Below are positions 10,666 through 18,258 of a stretch of 64,000 nt of DNA, in pieces (position 1 is the first letter of the stretch; the number at the start of each line of letters is the position of its first letter). The DNA lies in NCBI GenBank assembly GCA_963814355.1, contig CAWFCZ010000018.1, positions 1,178,001 through 1,242,000 of the forward strand, given 5' to 3'. A program made the position numbers and the translations under genes. Origin of the DNA: JADGOV01 sp963814355 (GTDB taxonomy: Bacteria > Actinomycetota > Actinomycetes > JADGOV01). Under the pieces are notes generated by a model, which saw only the letters and a list, made by a program, of their open reading frames with translations, did not search any database and was not told where the DNA came from.

Positions 10666-10770
10666 CTGAGCACTTCAGCACACAGTGCCCCCCGAACAGG
10701 CCGGGTAGACCATGATCCGTACGCTCAGCGGCCGAGCTCCGCGCAGGCCACTGTGTGCTCAAATGCTCAG
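10666..10770. repeat. Long imperfect inverted repeat upstream of nuoD2
   Basis: The 22-base arm at 10666-10687 matches the reverse complement of 10749-10770 at 20 of 22 positions, with 61 bases between. The right arm ends 20 bases before the proposed nuoD2 start. It could be a large hairpin, a bidirectional regulator site or the ends of a small mobile element. No target-site duplication is visible. Confidence 0.6.
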
Positions 10771-10790
10771 GGCTCTGCGAGCATCAGGTC

Positions 10791-11969
10791 GTGAGCGCGC
10801 AACCGCCCGGGCGAAGTCCGGTTTCCGGCACTCTGGGGACGACCACGGTGTCCACCGGCGCCGGCCTGGCCACCTCGGACATGATCCTCAACATTGGCCC
10901 GCAGCATCCGGCGACCCACGGCGTGCTACGGATCGCGCTGACTCTCGACGGCGAGCGCATTGTGACGGCCCAGCCGATCATCGGTTACATGCACCGCGGC
11001 GCGGAGAAGCTCTTCGAGGCCCGGGATTACCGCCAGATTCTCGTGCTGGCCAACCGGCACGACTGGCTGTCGGCCTTCTCCAACGAACTCGGTGTGGCGC
11101 TCGCCGTGGAACGAATGATGGGCTTGGAGGTCCCGCCGAGGGCGGTCTGGGCGCGTACCCTGCTCGCCGAGCTCAACCGGGTGCTGAACCACCTGATGTT
11201 CCTTGGCGCGTACCCGCTGGAGATGGGCGCGATCACACCGATCTTCTACGCCTTCACCGAACGGGAGACGTTGCAGGCGGTGATGGAGGAGATCTCCGGC
11301 GGCCGCGTGCATTACATGTTCAACCGGGTCGGCGGGCTGAAGGAGGACCTGCCGGCTGGCTGGCTCGCCCGGGTGGGCGCGGCGGTCGCCTCGGTCCGGG
11401 CGCGCATGCCCGACTTCGACAAGCTGATCAGGGGCAACGAGATCTTTCAGGCCCGGACCCGAGGCGTCGGCGTGCTGCCGGCGGAGGCCGTACTCGCCTA
11501 CGGGGTGTCCGGCCCGGTGGCCCGAGCCAGCGGAGTGGACTTCGACCTGCGTCGCGACGACCCGTACCTGGCCTATGGCGAGCTGGACGTGCCGGTGGTC
11601 ACCCGTACCGGAGGGGACTGCTTCGCCCGTTTCGACGTGCTGCTGGACCAGGTCGCGGTGTCGCTGGACCTGGCCGACGCCTGTGTGGCCCGGCTGCGGG
11701 AACTGCCACCCGGACCGATCAACGTACGGCTTCCGAAGATCGTCAAGGCCCCGGAGGGGGCGACCTACGCCTGGACCGAGAACCCGCTCGGCCTCAACGG
11801 CTACTACCTGGTGTCCCGGGGCGAGCGGACCCCCTGGCGGTTGAAGCTGCGTACCGCCTCGTTCTCCAACATCGCGGTACTCGGCGAACTGCTGCCGGGG
11901 TGCCTGGTGGCGGACATGGTGGCGGTGTTGGGCTCGATGTTCTTCGTGGTGGGCGACGTCGACAAGTAG
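10791..11969 (+). CDS. nuoD2: NADH-quinone oxidoreductase subunit D paralogue (NuoD2)
   Basis: 392 residues. Homologous to the 49-kDa subunit of complex I (NIGPQHPATHGVLR, MHRGAEKLFEARDY, NRVGGLKEDLP, LPKIVKAPEGATYAWTENPLG). No other nuo gene is nearby, as for the second NuoD of many actinobacteria. Counting from the GTG at 10791, His39, His43 and Arg69 (the residue methylated in bovine NDUFS2, Arg85) are kept. The quinone-contacting Tyr108 position is Trp92 (NRHDWLS), and the usual C-terminal GSxDxVxGExDR is GSMFFVVGDVDK. Classical quinone reduction is therefore doubtful. A GTG at 10755 would give a longer form. Confidence 0.85.
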   Translation: MSAQPPGRSPVSGTLGTTTVSTGAGLATSDMILNIGPQHPATHGVLRIALTLDGERIVTAQPIIGYMHRGAEKLFEARDYRQILVLANRHDWLSAFSNELGVALAVERMMGLEVPPRAVWARTLLAELNRVLNHLMFLGAYPLEMGAITPIFYAFTERETLQAVMEEISGGRVHYMFNRVGGLKEDLPAGWLARVGAAVASVRARMPDFDKLIRGNEIFQARTRGVGVLPAEAVLAYGVSGPVARASGVDFDLRRDDPYLAYGELDVPVVTRTGGDCFARFDVLLDQVAVSLDLADACVARLRELPPGPINVRLPKIVKAPEGATYAWTENPLGLNGYYLVSRGERTPWRLKLRTASFSNIAVLGELLPGCLVADMVAVLGSMFFVVGDVDK

Positions 11970-12063
11970 GCGGTGCGTTGGGCATTGGGTGCGCTGTGGG
12001 CACCTGTCCGCCCCCGCCAGACGGGAGCGGCGGAAAGCGGGCGCCTGATGTCAGGCTGGACGG

Positions 12064-12693
12064 GTGACCCCCGAACTCGACCTGCTCGACTGGCGGCGCC
12101 GCGTCTACACGCTGTACGCCGCCATCCGGACGGCGCAGAGTGCGGCCCAAGCGCACGATCGCTGGGTCACCCAACGGGCCGAGTTGGTTGCCTCCCACCC
12201 GTCGTCACCTCGCCGGGGCGCCCGCCTCGCGGTGGCGCCATACGACCCGACCTGGCGCTTCACCGCCGCCATCGAGGCGGCCGATCCGCAGCGGCTGGAA
12301 GTACCGACCGGAACGGACGGCGTCGTGCCGTTCGACCGGGTCGGGCGGGTTCACCTCCGCAACGAAGCCCGCGACGCCGGCCACCTCGACGTGTGGGCCC
12401 TGCGATCCTACGGCGGCGGCCTGTTCCTGCCGGTACGCGATGCCGGCGCGGGCCGGAGGACCTACGGCGGCGGACGCTACGTGCTCGACACGGTGAAGGG
12501 CGCGGACCTGGGCGACGCCGAGGGGCGACTCGTCGTCGACCTGAACTTCGCCTACAACCCGTCGTGCGCCTACGACGAAGCGTGGGCCTGCCCGCTGGCC
12601 CCACCGGGGAATGTCCTGCCCGCCGACGTACCGGTCGGCGAAGGACTGCCGGTGCAGCGCCGGGGACCGGGGGCCGGGACCGGCGGCCGCTAG
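12064..12693 (+). CDS. DUF1684 domain-containing protein
   Basis: 209 residues from a GTG start. The family core is the C-terminal half: FLPVRDAGAGRRTYGGGRYV, then LDLNFAYNPSCAYDEAWACPLAPPGN, matching the conserved YNPxCAYxxxxxCPLPPxxN of DUF1684. No signal peptide or membrane segment. Biochemical function of the family is unknown. Its stop codon shares CTAG with the stop of the convergent substrate-binding gene, so the two genes abut exactly. Confidence 0.85.
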   Translation: MTPELDLLDWRRRVYTLYAAIRTAQSAAQAHDRWVTQRAELVASHPSSPRRGARLAVAPYDPTWRFTAAIEAADPQRLEVPTGTDGVVPFDRVGRVHLRNEARDAGHLDVWALRSYGGGLFLPVRDAGAGRRTYGGGRYVLDTVKGADLGDAEGRLVVDLNFAYNPSCAYDEAWACPLAPPGNVLPADVPVGEGLPVQRRGPGAGTGGR

Positions 12694-13685
12694 GCCAGGC
12701 TCTTGGACTTCAGATAGTTCAGCGCCACCGTCGCCGGGTCACCGCGGTCGACGTCGACCTTCTTGTTCAACGAAACCAGGTCCTCGGTGGTCAGCACCGC
12801 GGACAGGCCGTTCAACGCGGTGGCCAGCGCGGGCTTGTCGACCTTCTGGTTGATCACCGGCACGATGTTGTCGGCGTTCTGCAGATTCTTGTCGTCGGTG
12901 AGGACCTTGAGATCGAGCGCGTCGATGCCGCCGTCGGAGGAGAACACCAGACCGATCTGAACCTTGCCCTGCTTGATCGCCGTCTTGGTGAGCGGGCCGC
13001 CGGCATCGAGGGCCTTGAAGCCGGTGAACGAGATGCCGTAGGTCTTCTTCAGCCCCGGCTCGCAGTACGGTCGCTTCGGGCACTCCGGCGGCCCGCCGAG
13101 GACCAGCTTCCCCCGGTAGGAGCCGAGGTCGGAGAGCGTGGTGAGCTTGTTCTTGGTGGCGAAGGCCTGGGTGACCGCAAAGGAGTTCTGGTCGGTCGCC
13201 TTGGACGGGGTGAGCGCCTTGAGCCCGAGCGGCTGGGCCAGTGACGCCAGCGCAGCCGAGGTCTTGGTCACGTCGGGAGAGGCCAGCGACGTGGCGTTCG
13301 GGCCGTTCTTCTTGGTGTTGAGGAACTCGGTGAGGGTGGACAGGTATTCCGGCACGAGTTCCACATCGCCCTTCTCCAACGCCGGCTCCACCACTTCCCG
13401 GTTGGTCAGCTTCTTGATCGTGGTCGTGAAGCCGGCCTTCTTCAGGACGTCGGAGTACATGTTGGCGAGAATCGCGCTCTCGCCGAAGTTGAAGGCGGCG
13501 ATCGTCACGCTGCCCTGGTCACCGGTGGTCTTCACGGTGTCCTTGGAGCTGGAGGAGGTGCTGCTGGTCCCGCAACCCGCGATCAGAGCCGCCGCCGTGG
13601 CGGTGCCGATCAGGGTGCGCACGATCGGCGCACGGGAGGTCAGCCTGGAAGAGGTCAGCCGAGAAAAGATCAATGAGCGACGCAT
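12690..13685 (-). CDS. Osmoprotectant (glycine betaine/choline) ABC transporter binding lipoprotein
   Basis: 331 residues. A signal sequence with lipobox LIAGC places the lipidated Cys at residue 38, followed by a Ser/Thr linker and an OpuAC/ProX-type type II periplasmic binding domain (VTIAAFNFGESAILANMYSDVL, ELVPEYLSTLTEFL, NADNIVPVINQKV). It would capture betaine-like solutes outside the membrane. It lies downstream of two permease genes on the same strand. The exact ligand is not deducible. Confidence 0.9.
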   Translation of the reverse strand: MRRSLIFSRLTSSRLTSRAPIVRTLIGTATAAALIAGCGTSSTSSSSKDTVKTTGDQGSVTIAAFNFGESAILANMYSDVLKKAGFTTTIKKLTNREVVEPALEKGDVELVPEYLSTLTEFLNTKKNGPNATSLASPDVTKTSAALASLAQPLGLKALTPSKATDQNSFAVTQAFATKNKLTTLSDLGSYRGKLVLGGPPECPKRPYCEPGLKKTYGISFTGFKALDAGGPLTKTAIKQGKVQIGLVFSSDGGIDALDLKVLTDDKNLQNADNIVPVINQKVDKPALATALNGLSAVLTTEDLVSLNKKVDVDRGDPATVALNYLKSKSLA

Positions 13686-13772
13686 GGGAGAGGTCCCGCC
13701 TTCTGTGTCCCGGCCGGTCAGCCGCGTGTCGGGCGAGGACGAGCCCTCGCTAGGACAAAGCGTACAACGGTT

Positions 13773-14483
13773 TCAGCCCCGGACCTGTGCCGGCGCCGGG
13801 CCGGGTGCGGGCGTGGGTGCACCGCGGCGGCGTCCAGGCGTCAGCCGGGCCTCCAACCGACCGAGGCCGATCTCGGTGACCAAGGCGAGCAACGCCACCA
13901 GGATCGCGCCGGAGAGGATCATCGGCTGGTCCTGCAGGCCGAAGCCGTCGGCGATGAACCGGCCCAGACCGCCGGCGCCGATGTAGGCGGCCAGCGTCGC
14001 GGTGGCCACCACCTGCACGGCGGCGGTCCGCAGGCCGGCGGCGATCAACGGCAACGCCAACGGCATCTCGACCCGCCGGAGCAGGGTCATCCCGTCCATT
14101 CCCATCCCGCGGGCGGCTTCCTTGACGTCTCGGTCGACCTCGCGGATGCCGACGTAGGCATTGGTGAGGATCGGCGGGATGGCGAAGACCACCAGTGCCA
14201 GCACGGTGCCGACATTGCCGAACAGGCTGGGCACGGTCGCCAGCAGGACCAGGATGGCGAAGGTAGGGATGGCCCGGCCGGCGTTGGAGATGTTGATGGC
14301 CAGCCCGCCGCCGCGGCCGACGTGACCCAGCCACAGCCCGAGCGGCAGCGCTATCAGCGCCGCCAGCAGCACCGCGACCGCGGAGATCTCGACGTGCTCC
14401 AGCAGCCGGTGCGGCACTCCGGCCGGGCCACGGTAGTGCGCCGCTGTGGTGAGCCAATCCCAGGTACCGATCAAGGTGTTCAT
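13773..14483 (-). CDS. Osmoprotectant ABC transporter permease (ProW/OpuCB-like)
   Basis: 236 residues from the ATG at 14483 (MNTLIGTWDWLTTAAHY). A BPD_transp_1 domain with about five to six membrane helices and the ATPase-contacting EAA-like loop EAARGMGMDGMTLLRRVEMPLALP. It overlaps the stop of the preceding permease by 4 bases (ATGA), so the two are translated together and probably form a heterodimeric channel. Confidence 0.92.
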   Translation of the reverse strand: MNTLIGTWDWLTTAAHYRGPAGVPHRLLEHVEISAVAVLLAALIALPLGLWLGHVGRGGGLAINISNAGRAIPTFAILVLLATVPSLFGNVGTVLALVVFAIPPILTNAYVGIREVDRDVKEAARGMGMDGMTLLRRVEMPLALPLIAAGLRTAAVQVVATATLAAYIGAGGLGRFIADGFGLQDQPMILSGAILVALLALVTEIGLGRLEARLTPGRRRGAPTPAPGPAPAQVRG

Positions 14484-15136
14484 CGCGCCCGCCGCCGGGT
14501 CCACGGCGTCACCACACGCTGCACGCCCAGCAGCAGCACGTCGGCGATCACCGCCAGCAGCACGCACCCCAGGGCCGCGGCGGTGATCTCGGCCCGGTAG
14601 AAGCTGTTCAGCCCCTCCAGGATGAGCCCCCCGAGGCCACCGTTGCCGACCACCGCACCCACCGTGACCAGCGCGATGGTGGACACCGTGGCCACCCGGA
14701 TACCGGCCAGGATCGACGGCAGGGCGAGCGGCAACTCCACCCGCAGCAGCAGCCGGCCCGGTCCGAAGCCCATCCCGCGGGCCGATTCCCGGACCTCCTC
14801 CGGAACCCCGTCGAGCCCGATCAGCGCGTTGCGGACCAGGATGAGCAGCGCGTACCCGACCAGCGCGATCTCCACCGTGAGCGGGCTGAGCCCGAGGTAG
14901 GCCTGCAGCATGACGAACAGCGCCAGCGACGGGATGGTGTAGAGCATCCCCACCGCGGTGAGGATCGGCGTCCGGGTCCACCGCCAGCGGCGCGCCACCA
15001 CCGCCATGGGCAGGGCAATCAGCGTGGCCACCAACACCGCCCAGAACGTCAACGCCACATGCTGGCGAGTGGCGGAGGCTAGAACGCTGGCATGCTGGGT
15101 CACATAGGTCCAGCTGAACCACGGATTGGCCGCCAC
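14480..15136 (-). CDS. Osmoprotectant ABC transporter permease (second subunit)
   Basis: 218 residues from a GTG at 15136 (MAANPWFSWTYVTQH). A BPD_transp_1 domain with the EAA-like loop ESARGMGFGPGRLLLRVELPLALP. Only 82 bases separate it from the divergent ATPase gene if that gene starts at 15219, so both promoters lie there or overlap coding sequence. A longer start within the ATPase gene is possible but unlikely. Confidence 0.88.
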   Translation of the reverse strand: MAANPWFSWTYVTQHASVLASATRQHVALTFWAVLVATLIALPMAVVARRWRWTRTPILTAVGMLYTIPSLALFVMLQAYLGLSPLTVEIALVGYALLILVRNALIGLDGVPEEVRESARGMGFGPGRLLLRVELPLALPSILAGIRVATVSTIALVTVGAVVGNGGLGGLILEGLNSFYRAEITAAALGCVLLAVIADVLLLGVQRVVTPWTRRRAR

Positions 15137-15218
15137 GAAGGGAAACCGTAGCGTGCCGGAAGCCGAACCCCCAGCCGACATCCGATTCGGGGACGGGGCC
15201 GAAACCAGGGCCGAGCCG

Positions 15219-16184
15219 ATGCTTCGTCTGGAACAGGTCAGCAAGCGCTACGCCGACGGCACCGTCGCCGTGCACGAGCTGAGCCTCGAGGTCGGGCGCG
15301 GTGAGATCGCCTGCCTGGTCGGGCCCTCGGGCTGCGGCAAGACCACCACGATGAAGATGATCAATCGGCTGGTCGAGCCGACCGGTGGCCGGATCGTGCT
15401 CGACGGGGAGGACGTACTCGCCGTCGACCCGCAGCAGCTGCGGCGCCGGATCGGCTACGTGATCCAGCAGGTCGGCCTGTTCCCGCACCAGACCGTGGCG
15501 GCGAACGTGGCCACCGTGCCCTCGCTGCTGGGCTGGAACAAGGCACGTTCCACCCAGCGCACCACCGAGCTGCTGGAACTGGTCGGGCTGGACCCGGCGG
15601 TGCACGGCCGGCGCTACCCGCACGAGCTCTCCGGCGGTCAGCGCCAGCGGGTCGGGGTGGCCCGGGCGCTGGCGGCCGACCCGCCGGTGCTGCTGATGGA
15701 CGAGCCGTTCGGTGCCGTCGACCCGATCGCCCGGGACCGGCTACAAGTCGAGTTCCTCCGGTTGCAGAGCCAGGTGCGCAAGACGGTCGTCTTCGTCACC
15801 CACGACATGGACGAGGCGGTCCGGCTCGGTGATCGGATCGCCGTGCTGCGCGAAGGCGGCTACCTGGAGCAGTACGACGTCCCGGCGGTCGTCCTCGGCT
15901 CACCCGCCTCCCCTTTCGTCGCCGACTTCGTGGGCAACGACCGGGCCGTGAAGCGACTCGCGGTCACGCCGCTGCGGCGGGCGGTGCTGGATCCGCTGCC
16001 GCCCGGCGGCCTGCCGGCCAACGGGGTGCCCTCGGTGCCGGCCGAGGGCACGTCGCTGGCCCAGGCGCTGGCCGCCCTCCTTGCCGGCGATACCGGGTGG
16101 GTGGCGGTGCGCGGCGAGGATGGTTCCGCGCGCGGGCTGCTCACCCCGGACGCGCTCTACGCGGCCGCGGTCGCCCGAGAGTAA
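15219..16184 (+). CDS. Osmoprotectant ABC transporter ATP-binding protein (ProV/OpuCA-like)
   Basis: 321 residues. Walker A GPSGCGKTTTMK, Q-loop VIQQVGLFPHQT, signature LSGGQRQRV, Walker B VLLMDEPFGAVD and the H-loop VTHDMDEA are all present. The C-terminal 70 residues form one short CBS-like sensor region (DTGWVAVRGEDGSARGLLTPDALYAA). The ATG at 15219 (MLRLEQVSKRY) fits the family; a GTG at 15153 would add 22 residues. It is transcribed away from its permease and binding-protein genes, which is less common than a single operon. Confidence 0.92.
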   Translation: MLRLEQVSKRYADGTVAVHELSLEVGRGEIACLVGPSGCGKTTTMKMINRLVEPTGGRIVLDGEDVLAVDPQQLRRRIGYVIQQVGLFPHQTVAANVATVPSLLGWNKARSTQRTTELLELVGLDPAVHGRRYPHELSGGQRQRVGVARALAADPPVLLMDEPFGAVDPIARDRLQVEFLRLQSQVRKTVVFVTHDMDEAVRLGDRIAVLREGGYLEQYDVPAVVLGSPASPFVADFVGNDRAVKRLAVTPLRRAVLDPLPPGGLPANGVPSVPAEGTSLAQALAALLAGDTGWVAVRGEDGSARGLLTPDALYAAAVARE

Positions 16185-16188
16185 CCGC

Positions 16189-16470
16189 TCACCCCGGCGT
16201 CGCCAGGTACTCCAGGTAGCGGGCCCGCAGCAGCGGCTCGACCGCGCTGTAGTCCGTGCCCTTGCCGAACAGCCCGCGCACCAGCTCGACGGTCTCGGTG
16301 ATGCTGGCGGTGATGTTGCCGGCCGAACCGTCCTCGGCGGCCACGTCCACGGCGGCGGGCAGGTGCCGGATGAGATCCCAGAAGAACCGGACGTCGTGCC
16401 GGCTCTCGGCCAGCTCGAACGCGCGATGCCGCAACTCTTCGGTCGACAGCGCGTCGAGTTCCACGTTCAC
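16189..16470 (-). CDS. Small conserved hypothetical protein
   Basis: 93 residues, acidic and mostly helical (LSTEELRHRAFELAESRHDVRFFWDLIRHLPAA). No motif I recognise and no membrane segment. Its GTG overlaps the DUF3180 stop by 4 bases, so it is the last gene of the folate operon. It probably depends on translation of the preceding gene. Function unknown. Confidence 0.75.
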   Translation of the reverse strand: MNVELDALSTEELRHRAFELAESRHDVRFFWDLIRHLPAAVDVAAEDGSAGNITASITETVELVRGLFGKGTDYSAVEPLLRARYLEYLATPG

Positions 16471-16952
16471 GCCGGCGAGCCTAGCTCGGGATCACCTGGA
16501 GGTGCCGGCGGTCCCTTCGGTGGCCCGGGCACCCGACAGGACCGTTCCAGCCACAGCGCGGCGCCGAGCAGCGCCACAGAGGCCATCACGCCGAGCAGGC
16601 AGGTCAGCGCATCCCGGGCGTATGCCGGCTTCTCCAAGTCACCCACCGTGTAGAGCCCGAAGCCGACATAGCCCCCGCCGAGCAGGGCAGCCGCGGCCGA
16701 TCCGGCGCGGGCCAGGGCAGCGGCTCGGGCCACCGCCAGCAGGGCGATCGGCTGGGTCCGCGGCCGGCCGTCGAGCCGGGCTCGAACCGAGCGGGCCAGC
16801 CCGGCGCAGAGCGCCGCCAGCACCACGATCGTCACCACCCAGCTGCGCGGCAGCGCCAGTAGCCTGCCGTACGCCGACCTGGCCAGCACGTACGCGGCCA
16901 CGCCGGCAACCGCGGCGAGCCCGGCGAGGTGGGATGCCCGGGTAGGCCGCAT
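16467..16952 (-). CDS. DUF3180 membrane protein
   Basis: 161 residues from the ATG at 16952, which shares one base with the folK stop. Four hydrophobic segments, near residues 5-22, 33-52, 82-102 and 118-138. The family-like sequence SVRARLDGRPRTQPIALLAVARAAALARA connects the second and third segments, and the protein ends with LERSCRVPGPP. DUF3180 regularly follows folK in actinobacteria; its role is unknown. Confidence 0.85.
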   Translation of the reverse strand: MRPTRASHLAGLAAVAGVAAYVLARSAYGRLLALPRSWVVTIVVLAALCAGLARSVRARLDGRPRTQPIALLAVARAAALARAGSAAAALLGGGYVGFGLYTVGDLEKPAYARDALTCLLGVMASVALLGAALWLERSCRVPGPPKGPPAPPGDPELGSPA

Positions 16953-17440
16953 CAGCCCGCCGCCAGGGCGAGGTCGTCCCGCCGGGTGATGCCGCTGCGT
17001 CCCAGCCGATCCAGCAGCTCGGCCGCCGATCCCCTGCCGGGCACCACGGCGGCGGGATCGAGGTCCAGCCACGGCGCCAGGACAAAGGCCCGCTGGTGCG
17101 CCCGAGGGTGCGGAAGGAGCAGGGCCTGATCGTCACTCACCACCCCCGACACCGAGATCACGTCAACGTCGAGGGTACGGGGACCCCACCGCTCGGCCCG
17201 GGTTCGCCCGGCGGCGCGCTCGGCGGCGGCGACCAGGCGCAGCAGGTCCGTTCCTGCGGGCAGCTCGGCGAGCAGCACCGCGTTGAGGTAATCACCTTGG
17301 GCGGGGCCGCCGACCGGCCTGGTTTCATACACCGGGCTCACCGCCAATCGGGCGCCGGCGGCGGTGAACACGTCCAGCGCGGTCCGCAGGTGCCCGAGCC
17401 GGTCGCCGAGGTTGGAGCCGATGGCGAACACCGCCATCAC
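16952..17440 (-). CDS. folK: HPPK, 6-hydroxymethyl-dihydropterin pyrophosphokinase
   Basis: 162 residues. Transfers pyrophosphate from ATP to 6-hydroxymethyl-7,8-dihydropterin. GSNLGDRLGHLRTA at the start and the family signature RWGPRTLDVDVI are clear. The first codon may be the GTG at 17440 or the ATG at 17437. It lies 10 bases after folB. Confidence 0.95.
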   Translation of the reverse strand: MMAVFAIGSNLGDRLGHLRTALDVFTAAGARLAVSPVYETRPVGGPAQGDYLNAVLLAELPAGTDLLRLVAAAERAAGRTRAERWGPRTLDVDVISVSGVVSDDQALLLPHPRAHQRAFVLAPWLDLDPAAVVPGRGSAAELLDRLGRSGITRRDDLALAAG

Positions 17441-17450
17441 GTGGCGCCGC

Positions 17451-17825
17451 TCAACGTCGGCGCCGGGTGATGGTCACTGCGACGTCCTCGAAAGGCACCC
17501 CGATCGGCGCCGACGGCTTGTGCACGGTGATTTCGACCGCCTCGACCAGCGGCGCCGCCAGGCAGACCTCGGCAAGGCGAGCAGCCAGCGTCTCGATCAA
17601 CGCCACCGGCTCGCCCTCGACCACGGCGGCGAGCCGACGGGCGAGCCCGCCATAGTCCACCGTCGCGGCGAGGTCGTCCGCCGCCGCCGCCGGCCGGGTG
17701 TCCAGCACGATTGCCGCGTCGAGGAGAAAGAGCTGCCCGCCGGCCCGCTCCTCGACCAGCGCGCCGTGCCGACCGTAGGCCGCCAAGCCGCGCAGGACGA
17801 TCCGATCCGGCGGTTCCACGGTCAC
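17451..17825 (-). CDS. folB: Dihydroneopterin aldolase
   Basis: 124 residues from the GTG at 17825. Converts dihydroneopterin to 6-hydroxymethyl-dihydropterin and glycolaldehyde. Family features are DRIVLRGLAAYGRHGALVEER at the N-terminus, VDYGGLARRLAAVVEG and IETLAARLA in the middle, and the C-terminal HKPSAPIGVPFEDVAVTI. A longer frame to 17924 exists but overlaps the preceding gene and does not resemble the family. Confidence 0.93.
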   Translation of the reverse strand: MTVEPPDRIVLRGLAAYGRHGALVEERAGGQLFLLDAAIVLDTRPAAAADDLAATVDYGGLARRLAAVVEGEPVALIETLAARLAEVCLAAPLVEAVEITVHKPSAPIGVPFEDVAVTITRRRR

Positions 17826-17838
17826 GAGGGTTCCCCGG

Positions 17839-18258
17839 TCACGGCAGGTCCTCGGGTACCGGCCGGTCGGCAGCCAGGACGGGTGAGCCGTGGTGCAGCC
17901 ACAGCCGCCAAGCGCCGTCACCACGGCGGAACACCTTGGTCGCGGTCACCTGCCCGGCCTCCGCCGGCTCCGCACTGGTCAGAATGTTCTCGTCGCACTG
18001 GACCACGGCAAGATCACCGACCACCGAAACCGACAGGTCGGTGAGCACGAACTGGATGTAGGAGGTGTTCGCCATGATCACCGCCCAGGACCGCAGCACC
18101 CGCTGCCGGCCGCGAATCATCGGCCAGCCGGGGTGCACGCAGGTCACCGGGGCATCCCGGTCCAGGTCCCACAGCGCCGACATCCGGTCCAGGTCGGCGT
18201 CCTCGAAGGCGGCGTAGAACTCGGCGTTGGCCGCCTCGGCGGCTGCCACGTCGCTCAC
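17839..18258 (-). CDS. NTF2-like (SnoaL/DUF4440) protein in the folate operon
   Basis: 139 residues with an NTF2-like cone fold: FYAAFEDADLDRMSALWD, VTCVHPGWPMIRGRQRVLRSW, and WRLWLHHGSPVL near the end. Its GTG overlaps the folP stop by 4 bases and folB follows 13 bases later, so it is embedded between two folate enzymes. The catalytic role is unknown. NTF2 folds often bind small hydrophobic ligands or act as hydrolases or isomerases. Confidence 0.85.
   Translation of the reverse strand: MSDVAAAEAANAEFYAAFEDADLDRMSALWDLDRDAPVTCVHPGWPMIRGRQRVLRSWAVIMANTSYIQFVLTDLSVSVVGDLAVVQCDENILTSAEPAEAGQVTATKVFRRGDGAWRLWLHHGSPVLAADRPVPEDLP

Noticed and set aside
15137..15218. Longer ATPase start at TTG 15126 or GTG 15153
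   Set aside because: Would overlap or abut the divergent permease start and adds residues not typical of the family; kept only as an alternative.
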